39,938 nucleotides of DNA, from contig JAGASY010000108.1 in NCBI GenBank assembly GCA_017621515.1, positions 1 to 39,938 on the forward strand, read 5' to 3'. Made by a program: the position numbers and the translations under genes. Position 1 is the stretch's first letter, and every line of letters starts with the position of its first letter. The notes under the pieces are model-generated. The model did not search any database and had not been told where the DNA came from. It saw nothing but the letters and a program-made list of their open reading frames with translations. Positions 25,791 to 34,375 of the stretch are shown here, one piece after another. This stretch comes from Bacteroidaceae bacterium (GTDB lineage: Bacteria; Bacteroidota; Bacteroidia; Bacteroidales; Bacteroidaceae).

Positions 25791-27689
25791 TTACTTTGTA
25801 AATTCAGACTTTAAAATTCCACGAACCCCTTTAATCAAGACATCAAGTTGCTTCTTCTCTGTTTCATGTTTGATTATATCAGAAATCTTTTCAGCCAGCG
25901 CCATTTCTCTTGCTTTCTCTACTTTCTCAATGTGCGCACTTCTGTAACCTTGAGAAATTAAGCCAATCCAATTCTCTATTTCATTTTTCAATGCTGCAAA
26001 GAACTGTTGAGTGATAAAACCACATGCTTTCTCTGGCGACAATCCAAATAATGCGTGTTCTATATCAATCATGCATTCTATGACATCCTCCCCTTTACGT
26101 GTCTTAAAGTTCCATTTTTTTATTCGCTTTTCAACATCATAAACCTTGTCAATTGACGAGTAGTCAATTTCAATGGAAGTTCCATCCTTCCAGACAGCGG
26201 TAAAAAGAACGTCATATTTCTTTAATTCAGGGGGAATTGCTGAATTAAAAGACGTATTGCACATCAAATGCACATTCTGCAGAATGGATTTGGGATTAAA
26301 AATGCACTTAACAAAAGACTCGGTTGTAGTCCTGTACATACGAATTAATTCCCTTGCTTTTTCGCGTGTGCTGTCTGTATTATACTTTTTATGATAATCG
26401 ATTTTTTCGCAGAATGTTTTCCGGATATCTTTCAGCTGTGCAATGAGTTCTGGGTATTTTTCATCGATGTTCAACACGGAAGCTTCAACAATTGGTTGTA
26501 TAGCAGCCCTAAGTTTGTCAAACGACCTGTTTATTTCGTCATATTCCTGCTTCAACAAAACAAGTTCTTCTTTACATTTGCTCAATAATTCACCCAAAAG
26601 TTCAGCCTCACGTATTGTACGATTAATGCAATTTTGAAGACGCATCTTATTTTGGCTTGCACTAATCTTTTGATAAAGGATGTGTTCGATATCACTGAAA
26701 CTCCCATCTTCTTTCATCAGCATGTCATTATATTCTGGAATACATATATTTTTTTCAATGTTTCGAGCATCTGTAACCTTGCCGAGATTGATGCAATAAC
26801 AGTTCTCTTCTTTTACAAGTAATTTCTGTTCTTCAAAGAAATCCAGTGCTTTCTCAATGTGTCCTCTTGTGACTCGCCTTCTTTCTTCTTCGGTATGCCA
26901 ATATGCAGAATCAAAGTAATTGTGGATGAAGAATATTGGCACTAACCCATTTCGTTTCTGTATCATAGTGCAGAAATCTTCTGAAATCTTATTTATTGCA
27001 GAATTTGAACTTTGGACAAACACAACCAAGTCGGCACGATTGACAATTGCTTCATAGAATGATGCATTCAGGTTCGCCATTACACCATCAAAGCCAGGCA
27101 TATCTATCATGTATATATTATTCTGCAAAAACTCACCTCCTTTTGCCGTGATGGCCGTGAGTACAATTTTTTCTTTTTCTCCGAGGTCAAAACCAGTCCT
27201 ATAAGATATTTTCTTGTCGAGGTTTTCATCGTTTAGCACGCAGGGCTTCTCTATTTTGACATTGCATAAATCCGCATATTCCAAACCTTTAATATAGTCA
27301 ATGATAGTATCGACGTGTTCTATTGTAGGGTTTCCCTCTGTAAGGAATGGTGTTATTAGACTATCCTCATTCTCACCAGTTTTGCGCGAAATAATAGATG
27401 GACGCACAGTACACTCCAAGAAATGAGTTGGACTTACTTTCTCGTGCGCTAAAAGATTGACGAAAGTAGACTTTCCCGATTTGACAGGACCGACTACAAT
27501 CACAAAAAAAGCTTTGCTATGCCATTCTTGGGAACGGCATAACAATCTCTTGCACTGATTCGTTATTTGAGCAGGCAGTTCACTATCCTCCATGTTGTTC
27601 AGTACAGACTCAACAGCTCTTTGCAACTGTTCGGCTATTGCTGTTAGTGTACCTATTGGTAAATTATTGAGATTTATATTTGTCGACAT
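25791..27689 (-). CDS. Dynamin-like GTPase 3
   Basis: Residues 67-75 form the P-loop (GPVKSGKST) and 186-189 the G3 motif (DMPG). The expected N/TKxD guanine-specificity motif reads HNYFD at 246-250, so base choice may be relaxed. The remainder is long helical segments, including a likely coiled coil at about 375-425, like the stalk of bacterial dynamins; no membrane helix is present. The length of 632 residues fits bacterial dynamin-like proteins. It shares the lysine-rich P-loop style with GTPases 1 and 2, but beyond the motifs it is clearly divergent. Its tight coupling to the DUF697-type membrane gene suggests that partner brings it to the membrane. Confidence 0.82.
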   Translation of the reverse strand: MSTNINLNNLPIGTLTAIAEQLQRAVESVLNNMEDSELPAQITNQCKRLLCRSQEWHSKAFFVIVVGPVKSGKSTFVNLLAHEKVSPTHFLECTVRPSIISRKTGENEDSLITPFLTEGNPTIEHVDTIIDYIKGLEYADLCNVKIEKPCVLNDENLDKKISYRTGFDLGEKEKIVLTAITAKGGEFLQNNIYMIDMPGFDGVMANLNASFYEAIVNRADLVVFVQSSNSAINKISEDFCTMIQKRNGLVPIFFIHNYFDSAYWHTEEERRRVTRGHIEKALDFFEEQKLLVKEENCYCINLGKVTDARNIEKNICIPEYNDMLMKEDGSFSDIEHILYQKISASQNKMRLQNCINRTIREAELLGELLSKCKEELVLLKQEYDEINRSFDKLRAAIQPIVEASVLNIDEKYPELIAQLKDIRKTFCEKIDYHKKYNTDSTREKARELIRMYRTTTESFVKCIFNPKSILQNVHLMCNTSFNSAIPPELKKYDVLFTAVWKDGTSIEIDYSSIDKVYDVEKRIKKWNFKTRKGEDVIECMIDIEHALFGLSPEKACGFITQQFFAALKNEIENWIGLISQGYRSAHIEKVEKAREMALAEKISDIIKHETEKKQLDVLIKGVRGILKSEFTK

Positions 27690-27847
27690 AGTTTTGTTAT
27701 GTATTAATCAAATAGAACAGAACATCCATAAAATAATGGAATATGGATGGTATTGTGGTGTTGACAATCAAAGTTTGCTATTTTTTTGTTTGTTAGCCTC
27801 GATTTTCAAATTTAATTGTTGTAGAGTCATTGGAACAACATTTTTAC

Positions 27848-28467
27848 TTAACATTGTTTGTCTTTTTTCTTTAATAGTCCCTCTCTTTTTGCATCTTTGA
27901 ATGACGATTTTCCTTCTTTCAAAATTTCTTTGATGTTAGCTTCTTTTACAGTTTCTTTAGCCATGACTTTTATATCAATATCTGTAAAATCCAATTTGCC
28001 TTTTGCTTCCAGAACTTTGGTTAGAAATTTAATATACAAAATCCAGATGCATAAACAGTTATATATCCAAAAAAGCCATCAATAGCTATAGCTCCAATTG
28101 CGCCTATTCCCGGAATAAAACTAATAGCAAAACCAACAACATAGCTAATAATTAACGCTCCTGCAGATGCTATTAGATTTGTAAGAAAAGCCGAAGCCGA
28201 TGATTTGAGAATATTATCTTTAATTTTTATTCCTAAATCACAATTTACTTTTATGTACATACCTCAAATTGCAGCAACCCAAACTCCTGTTGCTACAAGT
28301 GCGCCAGCTCCGGGTAACCACCCAGAGCCAACACCAGCAATAGCAGCAGCTACAGCACAACCTTGTATAGTATCTGCAACGGTCTCTAACTTTTCCTTTC
28401 GTATATAGTCTTGCTGCACAGCCTCCAATGCATGTAAAGCATGTGCTAATAAATGACCAATTGACAT
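27848..28467 (-). pseudogene. Glycine-rich hydrophobic membrane protein, broken by UGA and a frameshift
   Basis: Three pieces on the minus strand fit one protein of about 206 residues. Piece one (28467-28264) ends at TGA directly continued in frame by Gly-Met-Tyr at 28263; a TGG to TGA change would explain it. Piece two contains two hydrophobic stretches with FIPGIGAIGAIAIDG and ends when one T is missing from a T run at 28038-28041. Piece three (from about 28039) is a basic, helical tail. The PGIG-rich hairpins resemble those beside GTPases of the YcjX/DUF697 kind, so the intact form was probably another membrane partner of the neighbouring GTPases. Sequencing error is possible for the frameshift but not easily for the stop. 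Confidence 0.7.
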
Positions 28468-28539
28468 AATTGTTTATTCAATATTAATTTAAAAATAATG
28501 TTGTAAAGCGACACTAAATGCACCAAAAGGTACTTCTTT

Positions 28540-28599
28540 TATCATCGTAGTGCCTCTTAGGCAAAGGATTAAAGCCACAACCTATCACTGGCGATGATA
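28540..28599. other. Hairpin between zinc-ribbon gene and broken membrane gene
   Basis: TATCATCG at 28540-28547 pairs with CGATGATA at 28592-28599, with further pairing inside and a small GCC-GGC stem at its centre. It lies in a 151-base gap on the minus strand and might be an internal processing or attenuation site. Confidence 0.4.
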
Positions 28600-28618
28600 A
28601 TATTATCACATTAATATG

Positions 28619-28774
28619 TTAATTGTTAATTTTCCTTCCACATTTCGGACAATACTTCGCCACTAATGGCAAAGGACCGTATTGACAATGTGAACATATA
28701 ATCACTTTCGCTCCGCAAAACATACAAAATCTGCTGTTTACAGAAATTTCTTTTTTACAGTTTAAGCATTTCAT
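28619..28774 (-). CDS. 51-residue double zinc ribbon protein
   Basis: ATG at 28774 to TAA at 28619 encodes 51 residues with four Cys pairs: CLNC, CMFC, CSHC and CPKC, two complete CxxC...CxxC zinc ribbons and almost nothing else. It lacks the MKYC..H..NP signature of its larger neighbours but has the same rubredoxin-like knuckles. It ends 151 bases before the broken membrane gene and starts 11 bases after the 640-residue protein, so it is part of the same unit. A protein this small would act as an adaptor or regulator. The regular spacing of eight cysteines makes chance very unlikely. Confidence 0.75.
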   Translation of the reverse strand: MKCLNCKKEISVNSRFCMFCGAKVIICSHCQYGPLPLVAKYCPKCGRKINN

Positions 28775-28785
28775 AATTATTGCAT

Positions 28786-30708
28786 TTAGATAGTTTGGAT
28801 GATACTATATCCTTTAATTTTCATCTTAAATAGAAAACGTGTTATCAGCCATGACAAACAGAATAGGCCAAATAATAAAACCTGCCATAATAAAAATTTA
28901 TCCATCATTAATGATTCAATATTATAGTGCTTAGCTATATAAACACAAGCGTCATTTAATACCCATTCATTTTTCAGAAATTTCCCGCAAATTTTTATGA
29001 TTGGTATTGCCAAATAAACACCGAGATAAATCAGAGTCGCAAGACGAAGATAATCTAAAAATTCTTTTGTATCAAAATCTCCATAACAGCACCTCCAGAT
29101 GTATAAGTGAGATTCTCGGAAAACGGGGATTCTACGCGCATTTTCTAAATAACAGCACCCCGAGATGTATAAGTGAGATAGTATTGGTAGTATGAATAGT
29201 ATACAACATATATTGTCTATTGAAAGTATATTTTCGCTTGCTTTAATATCTTCAATTGCACCAAATAGCATAAATATTAATAAAGCTAAACCAAGAATAA
29301 TATTTAAAATACAAGTTCCGTAAAAAACAAAATATCTCAGCCTTTTCCATTTTGCTAATTTTGTTTTTTCTATTGGAATTTGGCATTTAATGATAGGAGT
29401 TCCACCAGATACCCTAAAACATTCATGACCAACTTCATAATCTGGATGAATAGTGCCAAAGTCAATTTCGCAATAGCTGGAACAGCTGTTAATATAGGGG
29501 ACATCTTCCAATATCACTCTTTTTGTGGCCGGTATTTTTATTCCTTTTTTTCTTATTGATACTTGCTTTAGCTCTAATACCCCCTCAATCGTACTTTTTC
29601 CTTTTAAGGATTCTAACCCATCGACATTATAAAAGCACGGTTCGCCGTTCAAATTACTACGGTCAAACTCCACATGAATATCTCTCCACTTTCTTTCCAC
29701 ATGAAAAGTTGAGCTTTTGGGTTTTATATTCATATTGTAAGTTCCGCCATGCTGTAAATGAAATGTCAAACGGCATGGATTACCTGACTCTACATATCTA
29801 TAAAAAGTACAAGATGTATTGTTTTCATTTATATGCTTTGAGCAAAAATTGCCATCATCTATTTCTGCACAAGGAGCATTGGTGTCAATTGTTAATTTAC
29901 ACCATTCTATGTTAATCGTGCTATCCTTTTCCAATTTGATGTCCTTTTTGCAAGTACCATAGTGGTGGCAATTATCACGTACCTGTATATGAACATTATG
30001 TTTCCCTTTAGGAAGTATAAACAAACATTTATTTCCAGATACATTTGGTCGTTGAACGTTATCAATTATTATATTGTCAAGTTCAATTTCTGATAGAATC
30101 GCTAAAGTATATTTCTTGTGCAGCTTTGTTTTCACTGTCACACTTTCACTATGTAAATCGACATGGACTTTTTCGATTTCTCCGTCAATATTGAATGTAA
30201 TGTTATAAACTCCGTAAGGTACAGATATGCGATAATTTTTAGTGTCTTCCTTGATTATTGGAATATTCATATTAGTTCCTGTCAGCTTTATATTACAAGA
30301 ATCTTCGTTCAATAAATATATGTAACCCCATTTAACATTTAAGGAAGTCGCTTTACTTGTGTCCACTGTTATTTTAAAGACGTATTTGCATTCAAACAAA
30401 ATGTCAACTTTACTATTGGCTTTGAGCTTAAAAATTGCACAATCTGTATTAGTCTTGACTTGTTTGGTATCTACAGCCAAAATACGTTCACAGACAACAC
30501 TTGAATTTACTTTAAAATCTATGCAGCCATTTTCATCGGGCAATCTCTTGCCACAATCTTTGCAGAATGTAGCTTCAACAGGGTTAAGTTGGTTACAATA
30601 GGAGCAAGTTTTATAGTCTGCTTTCTCCACAAGTTTTGTACCACATTCCGAACAAAAAATTGCTTCCTTCGGATTCTTGTGGCTTTTATTTTTTGGACAA
30701 TATTTCAT
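28786..30708 (-). CDS. Zinc ribbon, beta-rich repeats and four-helix membrane protein
   Basis: Residues 1-53 hold two zinc ribbons (CPKNKSHKNPKEAIFCSECG and CSYCNQLNPVEATFCKDCG). From about 65 to 440 the chain is beta-rich with repeated short units, such as YGVYNITFNIDGE and LPKGKHNVHIQVRD, resembling PEGA-type surface-binding repeats. Four hydrophobic helices follow at about 460-485, 500-525, 560-580 and 605-632. A 63-base direct duplication in the membrane part repeats the SHLYI..CCY motif. The ribbons should face the cytoplasm. I know no characterised homologue; the architecture suggests a membrane-bound scaffold or sensor for the island's GTPases. Confidence 0.75.
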   Translation of the reverse strand: MKYCPKNKSHKNPKEAIFCSECGTKLVEKADYKTCSYCNQLNPVEATFCKDCGKRLPDENGCIDFKVNSSVVCERILAVDTKQVKTNTDCAIFKLKANSKVDILFECKYVFKITVDTSKATSLNVKWGYIYLLNEDSCNIKLTGTNMNIPIIKEDTKNYRISVPYGVYNITFNIDGEIEKVHVDLHSESVTVKTKLHKKYTLAILSEIELDNIIIDNVQRPNVSGNKCLFILPKGKHNVHIQVRDNCHHYGTCKKDIKLEKDSTINIEWCKLTIDTNAPCAEIDDGNFCSKHINENNTSCTFYRYVESGNPCRLTFHLQHGGTYNMNIKPKSSTFHVERKWRDIHVEFDRSNLNGEPCFYNVDGLESLKGKSTIEGVLELKQVSIRKKGIKIPATKRVILEDVPYINSCSSYCEIDFGTIHPDYEVGHECFRVSGGTPIIKCQIPIEKTKLAKWKRLRYFVFYGTCILNIILGLALLIFMLFGAIEDIKASENILSIDNICCILFILPILSHLYISGCCYLENARRIPVFRESHLYIWRCCYGDFDTKEFLDYLRLATLIYLGVYLAIPIIKICGKFLKNEWVLNDACVYIAKHYNIESLMMDKFLLWQVLLFGLFCLSWLITRFLFKMKIKGYSIIQTI

Positions 30709-30727
30709 AGTTACTATTTTTGTGTGA

Positions 30728-31126
30728 TTATTGACGAAAGAAATCTATAATTTTTTCTAAAACACCAACAATTCCAACTAAAAGTCCTATGACTCCAATG
30801 CCCATAAGGAAATCCAGTCCTGTCCATATTCCTATAATTAGCATCCCTATTCCAATAAGAAGGGCGGAAAAAGGGTTAAATTTGTCATCACGGTTTGGTT
30901 TTGGCTCTGGGGCAGGAGTGGGAGCAGGAACTGGTTTTGGTTGCGGTTTAAAATTCAACAATTTCCAACCACAATTATGACAAAATCCAGCATCTGACGG
31001 GTTCTCCGCATTGCACTTGGGACATTTTTTATTTTCCGGAGTTGATGTTTGTGTTAACTTTCCTCCGCACTCATGGCAAAAGAGTGCATCATCGGGATTG
31101 GCATGATGATTGCTACAATATTTCAT
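30728..31126 (-). CDS. Zinc ribbon protein with proline hinge and membrane helices
   Basis: 132 residues in three parts: two zinc ribbons (CSNHHANPDDALFCHECG, then CPKCNAENPSDAGFCHNCG); a hinge of alternating Lys/Pro and Ala/Pro (about residues 60-80); and two adjacent hydrophobic helices rich in Gly and Ile (about 87-125). The first ribbon is nearly the same as in the FISUMP protein upstream. It looks like a minimal membrane-tethered ribbon. It starts 248 bases after the FISUMP gene, across a spacer that holds an alternating purine-pyrimidine run, and ends 19 bases before the 640-residue gene. Confidence 0.78.
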   Translation of the reverse strand: MKYCSNHHANPDDALFCHECGGKLTQTSTPENKKCPKCNAENPSDAGFCHNCGWKLLNFKPQPKPVPAPTPAPEPKPNRDDKFNPFSALLIGIGMLIIGIWTGLDFLMGIGVIGLLVGIVGVLEKIIDFFRQ

Positions 31127-31179
31127 TTTTGTGTTAATATTTTTACAGATAGTTTATTAGACTTCTTGTAGATTATTTT

Positions 31180-31206
31180 TGTATATGCGCGCGTATGCGT
31201 GCGCGT
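31180..31206. other. 27-base alternating purine-pyrimidine tract
   Basis: From T31180 to T31206 every step alternates pyrimidine and purine, with GC and GT steps dominating (words such as GCGCGCG and GTGCGCG). Such tracts favour left-handed Z-DNA under negative supercoiling. It lies in the 247-base spacer 31127-31373, which holds no gene I can support and no clear promoter. Confidence 0.65.
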
Positions 31207-31373
31207 TGGGAAGTAAATTACCGTAAACTCTATTATAGATGATGACTACTCATGGCTACACAATAATCCTTTTAAACATTTCTTATTGAATTGCCATGAT
31301 TTTCTTGACTTGAACATATATCAATTTCTTTTAGGGTATTATTATAATAATCTTTTGCATTATTTTTAGATAG

Positions 31374-32144
31374 TTACATCGAGACAGGACGTACATTGCG
31401 TCCAATACATCGCCACCAACAACTAATACGGAAAATAGAAGAATAAAAGGTTAGGAAGTATGCTTTTGTTAAGCTATTTTCTTTGGGAGTTGAAGTCCAA
31501 TAACAGCAATGTTGATTACACCCATCAAGAGAATCATCTACGTACACTCCTGCAGCAGGAAGGAATATTGAATTTCCATTTGTTCCAACTATACGATATC
31601 CCATAGTATTACCATTCTTGCACCACTCCCATGTACAATTGTTTATTAATTCTTCGACCTCATTTTTTGTGGGCATCCTCCACATGCTGCCCCATAATAG
31701 GGTAGCAACATCGAAAGAAGGATTTCCTTCTATACTACAAGTTATTTCTTTTTTTGGAATACTTTTATCATTATTACCAAATAAGCCACTAAACAAATTA
31801 CTTTCAATATATGTTTCACAATTCTTTTTGTAAAAACTTCTCTTTGCTTTTGTTTCGCCCCATGCAAAGTAGTCGCCATAGTCTGAAGGAGAGTTTGCAC
31901 CGACATTGCATGTTGCCCATTTCACGCTTAAACCTAAGTCTATACACTCATGTCCATTATGACATATTTTTTCGGGATAAAGTTTACAGCCACATTGAAA
32001 GCAAAATTTTGCCTCCAAAGGATTTTTGATACCACACTGAGGACAGTCCTTATGGTCTTGTTTAATAGAAGTTATGTTCTCTCCGCATTCTTGGCAGAAA
32101 ACTGCATCATCTGGATTAGCATGATATTTACTACAATATTTCAT
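31374..32144 (-). CDS. Zinc ribbon plus FISUMP (DUF1566-like) domain protein
   Basis: Residues 1-58 hold two zinc ribbons (CSKYHANPDDAVFCQECG; CPQCGIKNPLEAKFCFQCG). The rest is the Fibrobacter-type paralogous domain, recognised from ECIDLGLSVKWATCNVGA, YGDYFAWGETK, WRMPTKNEVEELINNCTWEW, NSIFLPAAGVYVDD and the closing GRNVRPVSM. That domain has a C-type-lectin-like fold and is usually found on exported or surface proteins; here there is no signal peptide and it is joined to cytoplasmic-type ribbons. It may bind a protein or ligand for the island machine. It starts 8 bases after the broken GrpE-like gene. Confidence 0.85.
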   Translation of the reverse strand: MKYCSKYHANPDDAVFCQECGENITSIKQDHKDCPQCGIKNPLEAKFCFQCGCKLYPEKICHNGHECIDLGLSVKWATCNVGANSPSDYGDYFAWGETKAKRSFYKKNCETYIESNLFSGLFGNNDKSIPKKEITCSIEGNPSFDVATLLWGSMWRMPTKNEVEELINNCTWEWCKNGNTMGYRIVGTNGNSIFLPAAGVYVDDSLDGCNQHCCYWTSTPKENSLTKAYFLTFYSSIFRISCWWRCIGRNVRPVSM

Positions 32145-32152
32145 ACTTTCTT

Positions 32153-32780
32153 TTATTTTAATTCGACAATTGCTTTTATCAATACTTCATCACCAATAGC
32201 TATTCCTAACCGAATTGTTTCTTTAATTTTCTTATCTATGGGAAAAGAGACTGGCTTTGTGGTATGATACGAAAAATCGAATGATTCGTTTTCCTGTGGA
32301 TTAACGGGTGTGCACCCTGACAAAATAAGATTTTCTATCATCTTATTTGCCGCATCATTATACAGTATTTTCGCCGTGTCATTTAAAGCCTCGTCTGAGC
32401 ACCTATCGTATTCTTTGATTAGTTCAACTGCTTTATGTACTAGTTTATATCCCGATACAATCTCGTCTGCTTTTTTTCTCCTTGCCGTATTTCTGTATCA
32501 TCTTTATCTGTAGTAACTTCAGAAGTCGTATTGTCCATTAAATCGTACTCTCCTCCAACCGCATGTATTCCATACTCCGTGTTCAACGGAGACATATCAA
32601 TGTTAATGACAGAAGTTCTTGTTTCTGTAGTTGGAACAGGTTGAGGCATAGTCGGGTCTCCTTCTCCAAATTTTATAAGTGCATTTCCAAGTTTTGAGGC
32701 ACAAGACTTAAAAATTTTTTTGCAGTATCAACTATGCTGATTTTGCGTGCCTCATGTTCATTGTTAATTCTTTCTTCCAT
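32153..32780 (-). pseudogene. GrpE-like nucleotide exchange factor, broken at two A7 runs
   Basis: Three minus-strand frames join into about 209 residues if one base is re-read at each of two A7 runs: 32715-32721 and 32471-32477. The joined protein has an N-terminal helical part, an acidic variable region and a helical dimer-like stretch (KLVHKAVELIKEYD). It ends in a beta domain with ESFDFSYHTTKPV and RLGIAIGDEVLIKAIVELK, which line up with GrpE's FDP..HEAV and GY..GDRVLRPA.V. The neighbouring Hsp70-like ATPase supports this. The reading shifts -1 both times, at A-AAA-AAA and A-AAA-AAG, classic slippery heptamers, so recoding is conceivable; deletion in homopolymers or sequencing error is simpler. 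Start ATG 32780, 5 bases after GTPase 2. Confidence 0.6.
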
Positions 32781-32785
32781 AATTT

Positions 32786-34375
32786 TTATTTGTTTAGAAT
32801 GTGGTTATACTTTTCTATTGCAGAGTTGATTATAGAACGTTTGACAGAAGAGAATACGAAGGAAACCTCTCCGTTCCAAAATTCAATTCGTTCTTGAATC
32901 CAAACCTTTTCCTTATAACGATATTCTCCATATCCGCCGAAGAGCAAAGAAAATTCTTCCATTTCTTCTTCATCGAATAGCTCTTTATTAGCTTGAATCG
33001 CGCTTAGAGTCTGGAAGTCTTTGTCCGTTTGCTGTATATCCATCTGCAATTGTTCTATTGTAGCCTTTAGCTTTGTGACTTCTTTTTCAATACCATCGAT
33101 TTCAGCAGTTGTCATATATTGTGATTTCAGATAGTCAGCAAGTCCTGCTGCTTCACTTTCTCTATATTGTCTTGCAAACCGTTCCCATCTTGCAAACTGT
33201 CCAGCATCTTGTCGTAGCTTGAAAAGGCCAAATGTCTGTACTTTAAGACAACGATTATAAAGTTCTGACAACACGCGTGTGCAGCGTATTAACTTACTTC
33301 TTTTGAAGAAGTAGTCATCAATCGTTTTCCTTACACTATCAATATTAGCCATTTCGTACAGAGTTTTTATGGCCTCCTCCACACTCTGTGTCTCATAGAG
33401 CACCCTTGCTATTGTTCGGAATATGCTCCAGTGAAGACCTTTTTTAATGTCTTGACGTTTCTCAACAGGAATATTGGAATATGACTTCAACATGAAAAGC
33501 TGTTCAGCTCTTAGCATTTTGTCAAAAGTCTCCTTTGGAATGTCATGGAGAAGAGATTGCCATTCACGAAATGAATGTTCCGTATCTTTCACTGCTTTAT
33601 ATAATCCGGCGGAAACAGGTATCACCGTACTTAGTTGCTCCTTTAGACAATCAGTCAAGTATTGGGCCTGTTCTTCTCTGTTTTCTAACAGTTTCGCATC
33701 GATGTCAACTTTTGACAATACCCCCACAGCATTGAGAGGCATCCCATCCTCTGTATTCTTCTTGAAATCGTCCAAGAAAGATTTGTCCCTTATATTTGGC
33801 ACGGCTCCCATCAGATACACGACAGCATCGGCCTTGGATGTACATGCACGAGTTTGTATTTTATGTTTTTCTCGCAGGTTAAAATACAACTCTGTCACAT
33901 CTTGATGCTCACTTACAACCGCTCCTGTTCCCGGTGTATCAACCACTGTAAGTTCTCGGAGCAAAGGATGTTCAATCCTGTATTCAAGATAATCAATCTG
34001 TGAAGCTTTCTTTAATGTTTCAGTATCATGTCCTTGCAGACTGTTCATGAAATCCAAACCCTCAAACGTGATAGTACCATCTTCCCATGCCACCTTGACC
34101 GGACGGTTCGGGTACTCGGGTCTTCCATAGCAGAAGCGATTAATTGTTGCGGTGGTTTCCAAATCTCCAACTTTAGCCAAGTCCTCTCCTATAAGTACAT
34201 TCAGGAAAGAACTCTTGCCAGCTTTCACCTTGCCTGCGATTGCAAGTTCGCATGGTTGGTGAAGCCCAACTTCTAAGTTTGACAGGTCTTCAAGATGCTC
34301 CCTACCATAAGGAATCTTATTGAATAGATTCCATGCTGTATTTATGAGTTTTTCACTCTCTTCAATCGGATTCAA
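32786..34375 (-). CDS. Dynamin-like GTPase 2
   Basis: All GTPase motifs are present: P-loop GKVKAGKSS (residues 48-56), the G2 Thr in LETTATINRF, DTPG (146-149) and SKVD (211-214). The rest is helical with a coiled coil (about 425-465). No membrane segment is visible. It begins with TTG at 34375, overlapping the Hsp70 stop as TTGA; no ATG lies before the P-loop, so the rare start codon is forced, and translation is probably coupled to the Hsp70. 529 residues is short for a bacterial dynamin. It could act as a partner of GTPase 1, in the way some dynamins work as unlike pairs. Confidence 0.85.
   Translation of the reverse strand: MNPIEESEKLINTAWNLFNKIPYGREHLEDLSNLEVGLHQPCELAIAGKVKAGKSSFLNVLIGEDLAKVGDLETTATINRFCYGRPEYPNRPVKVAWEDGTITFEGLDFMNSLQGHDTETLKKASQIDYLEYRIEHPLLRELTVVDTPGTGAVVSEHQDVTELYFNLREKHKIQTRACTSKADAVVYLMGAVPNIRDKSFLDDFKKNTEDGMPLNAVGVLSKVDIDAKLLENREEQAQYLTDCLKEQLSTVIPVSAGLYKAVKDTEHSFREWQSLLHDIPKETFDKMLRAEQLFMLKSYSNIPVEKRQDIKKGLHWSIFRTIARVLYETQSVEEAIKTLYEMANIDSVRKTIDDYFFKRSKLIRCTRVLSELYNRCLKVQTFGLFKLRQDAGQFARWERFARQYRESEAAGLADYLKSQYMTTAEIDGIEKEVTKLKATIEQLQMDIQQTDKDFQTLSAIQANKELFDEEEMEEFSLLFGGYGEYRYKEKVWIQERIEFWNGEVSFVFSSVKRSIINSAIEKYNHILNK

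Noticed and set aside
11292..28266. In-frame UGA codons in two separate genes, suggesting UGA is read as an amino acid
   Set aside because: UGA ends intact genes here (for example GTPase 1 and the Hsp70), and no selenocysteine-type context is seen. Ordinary nonsense mutation is simpler.
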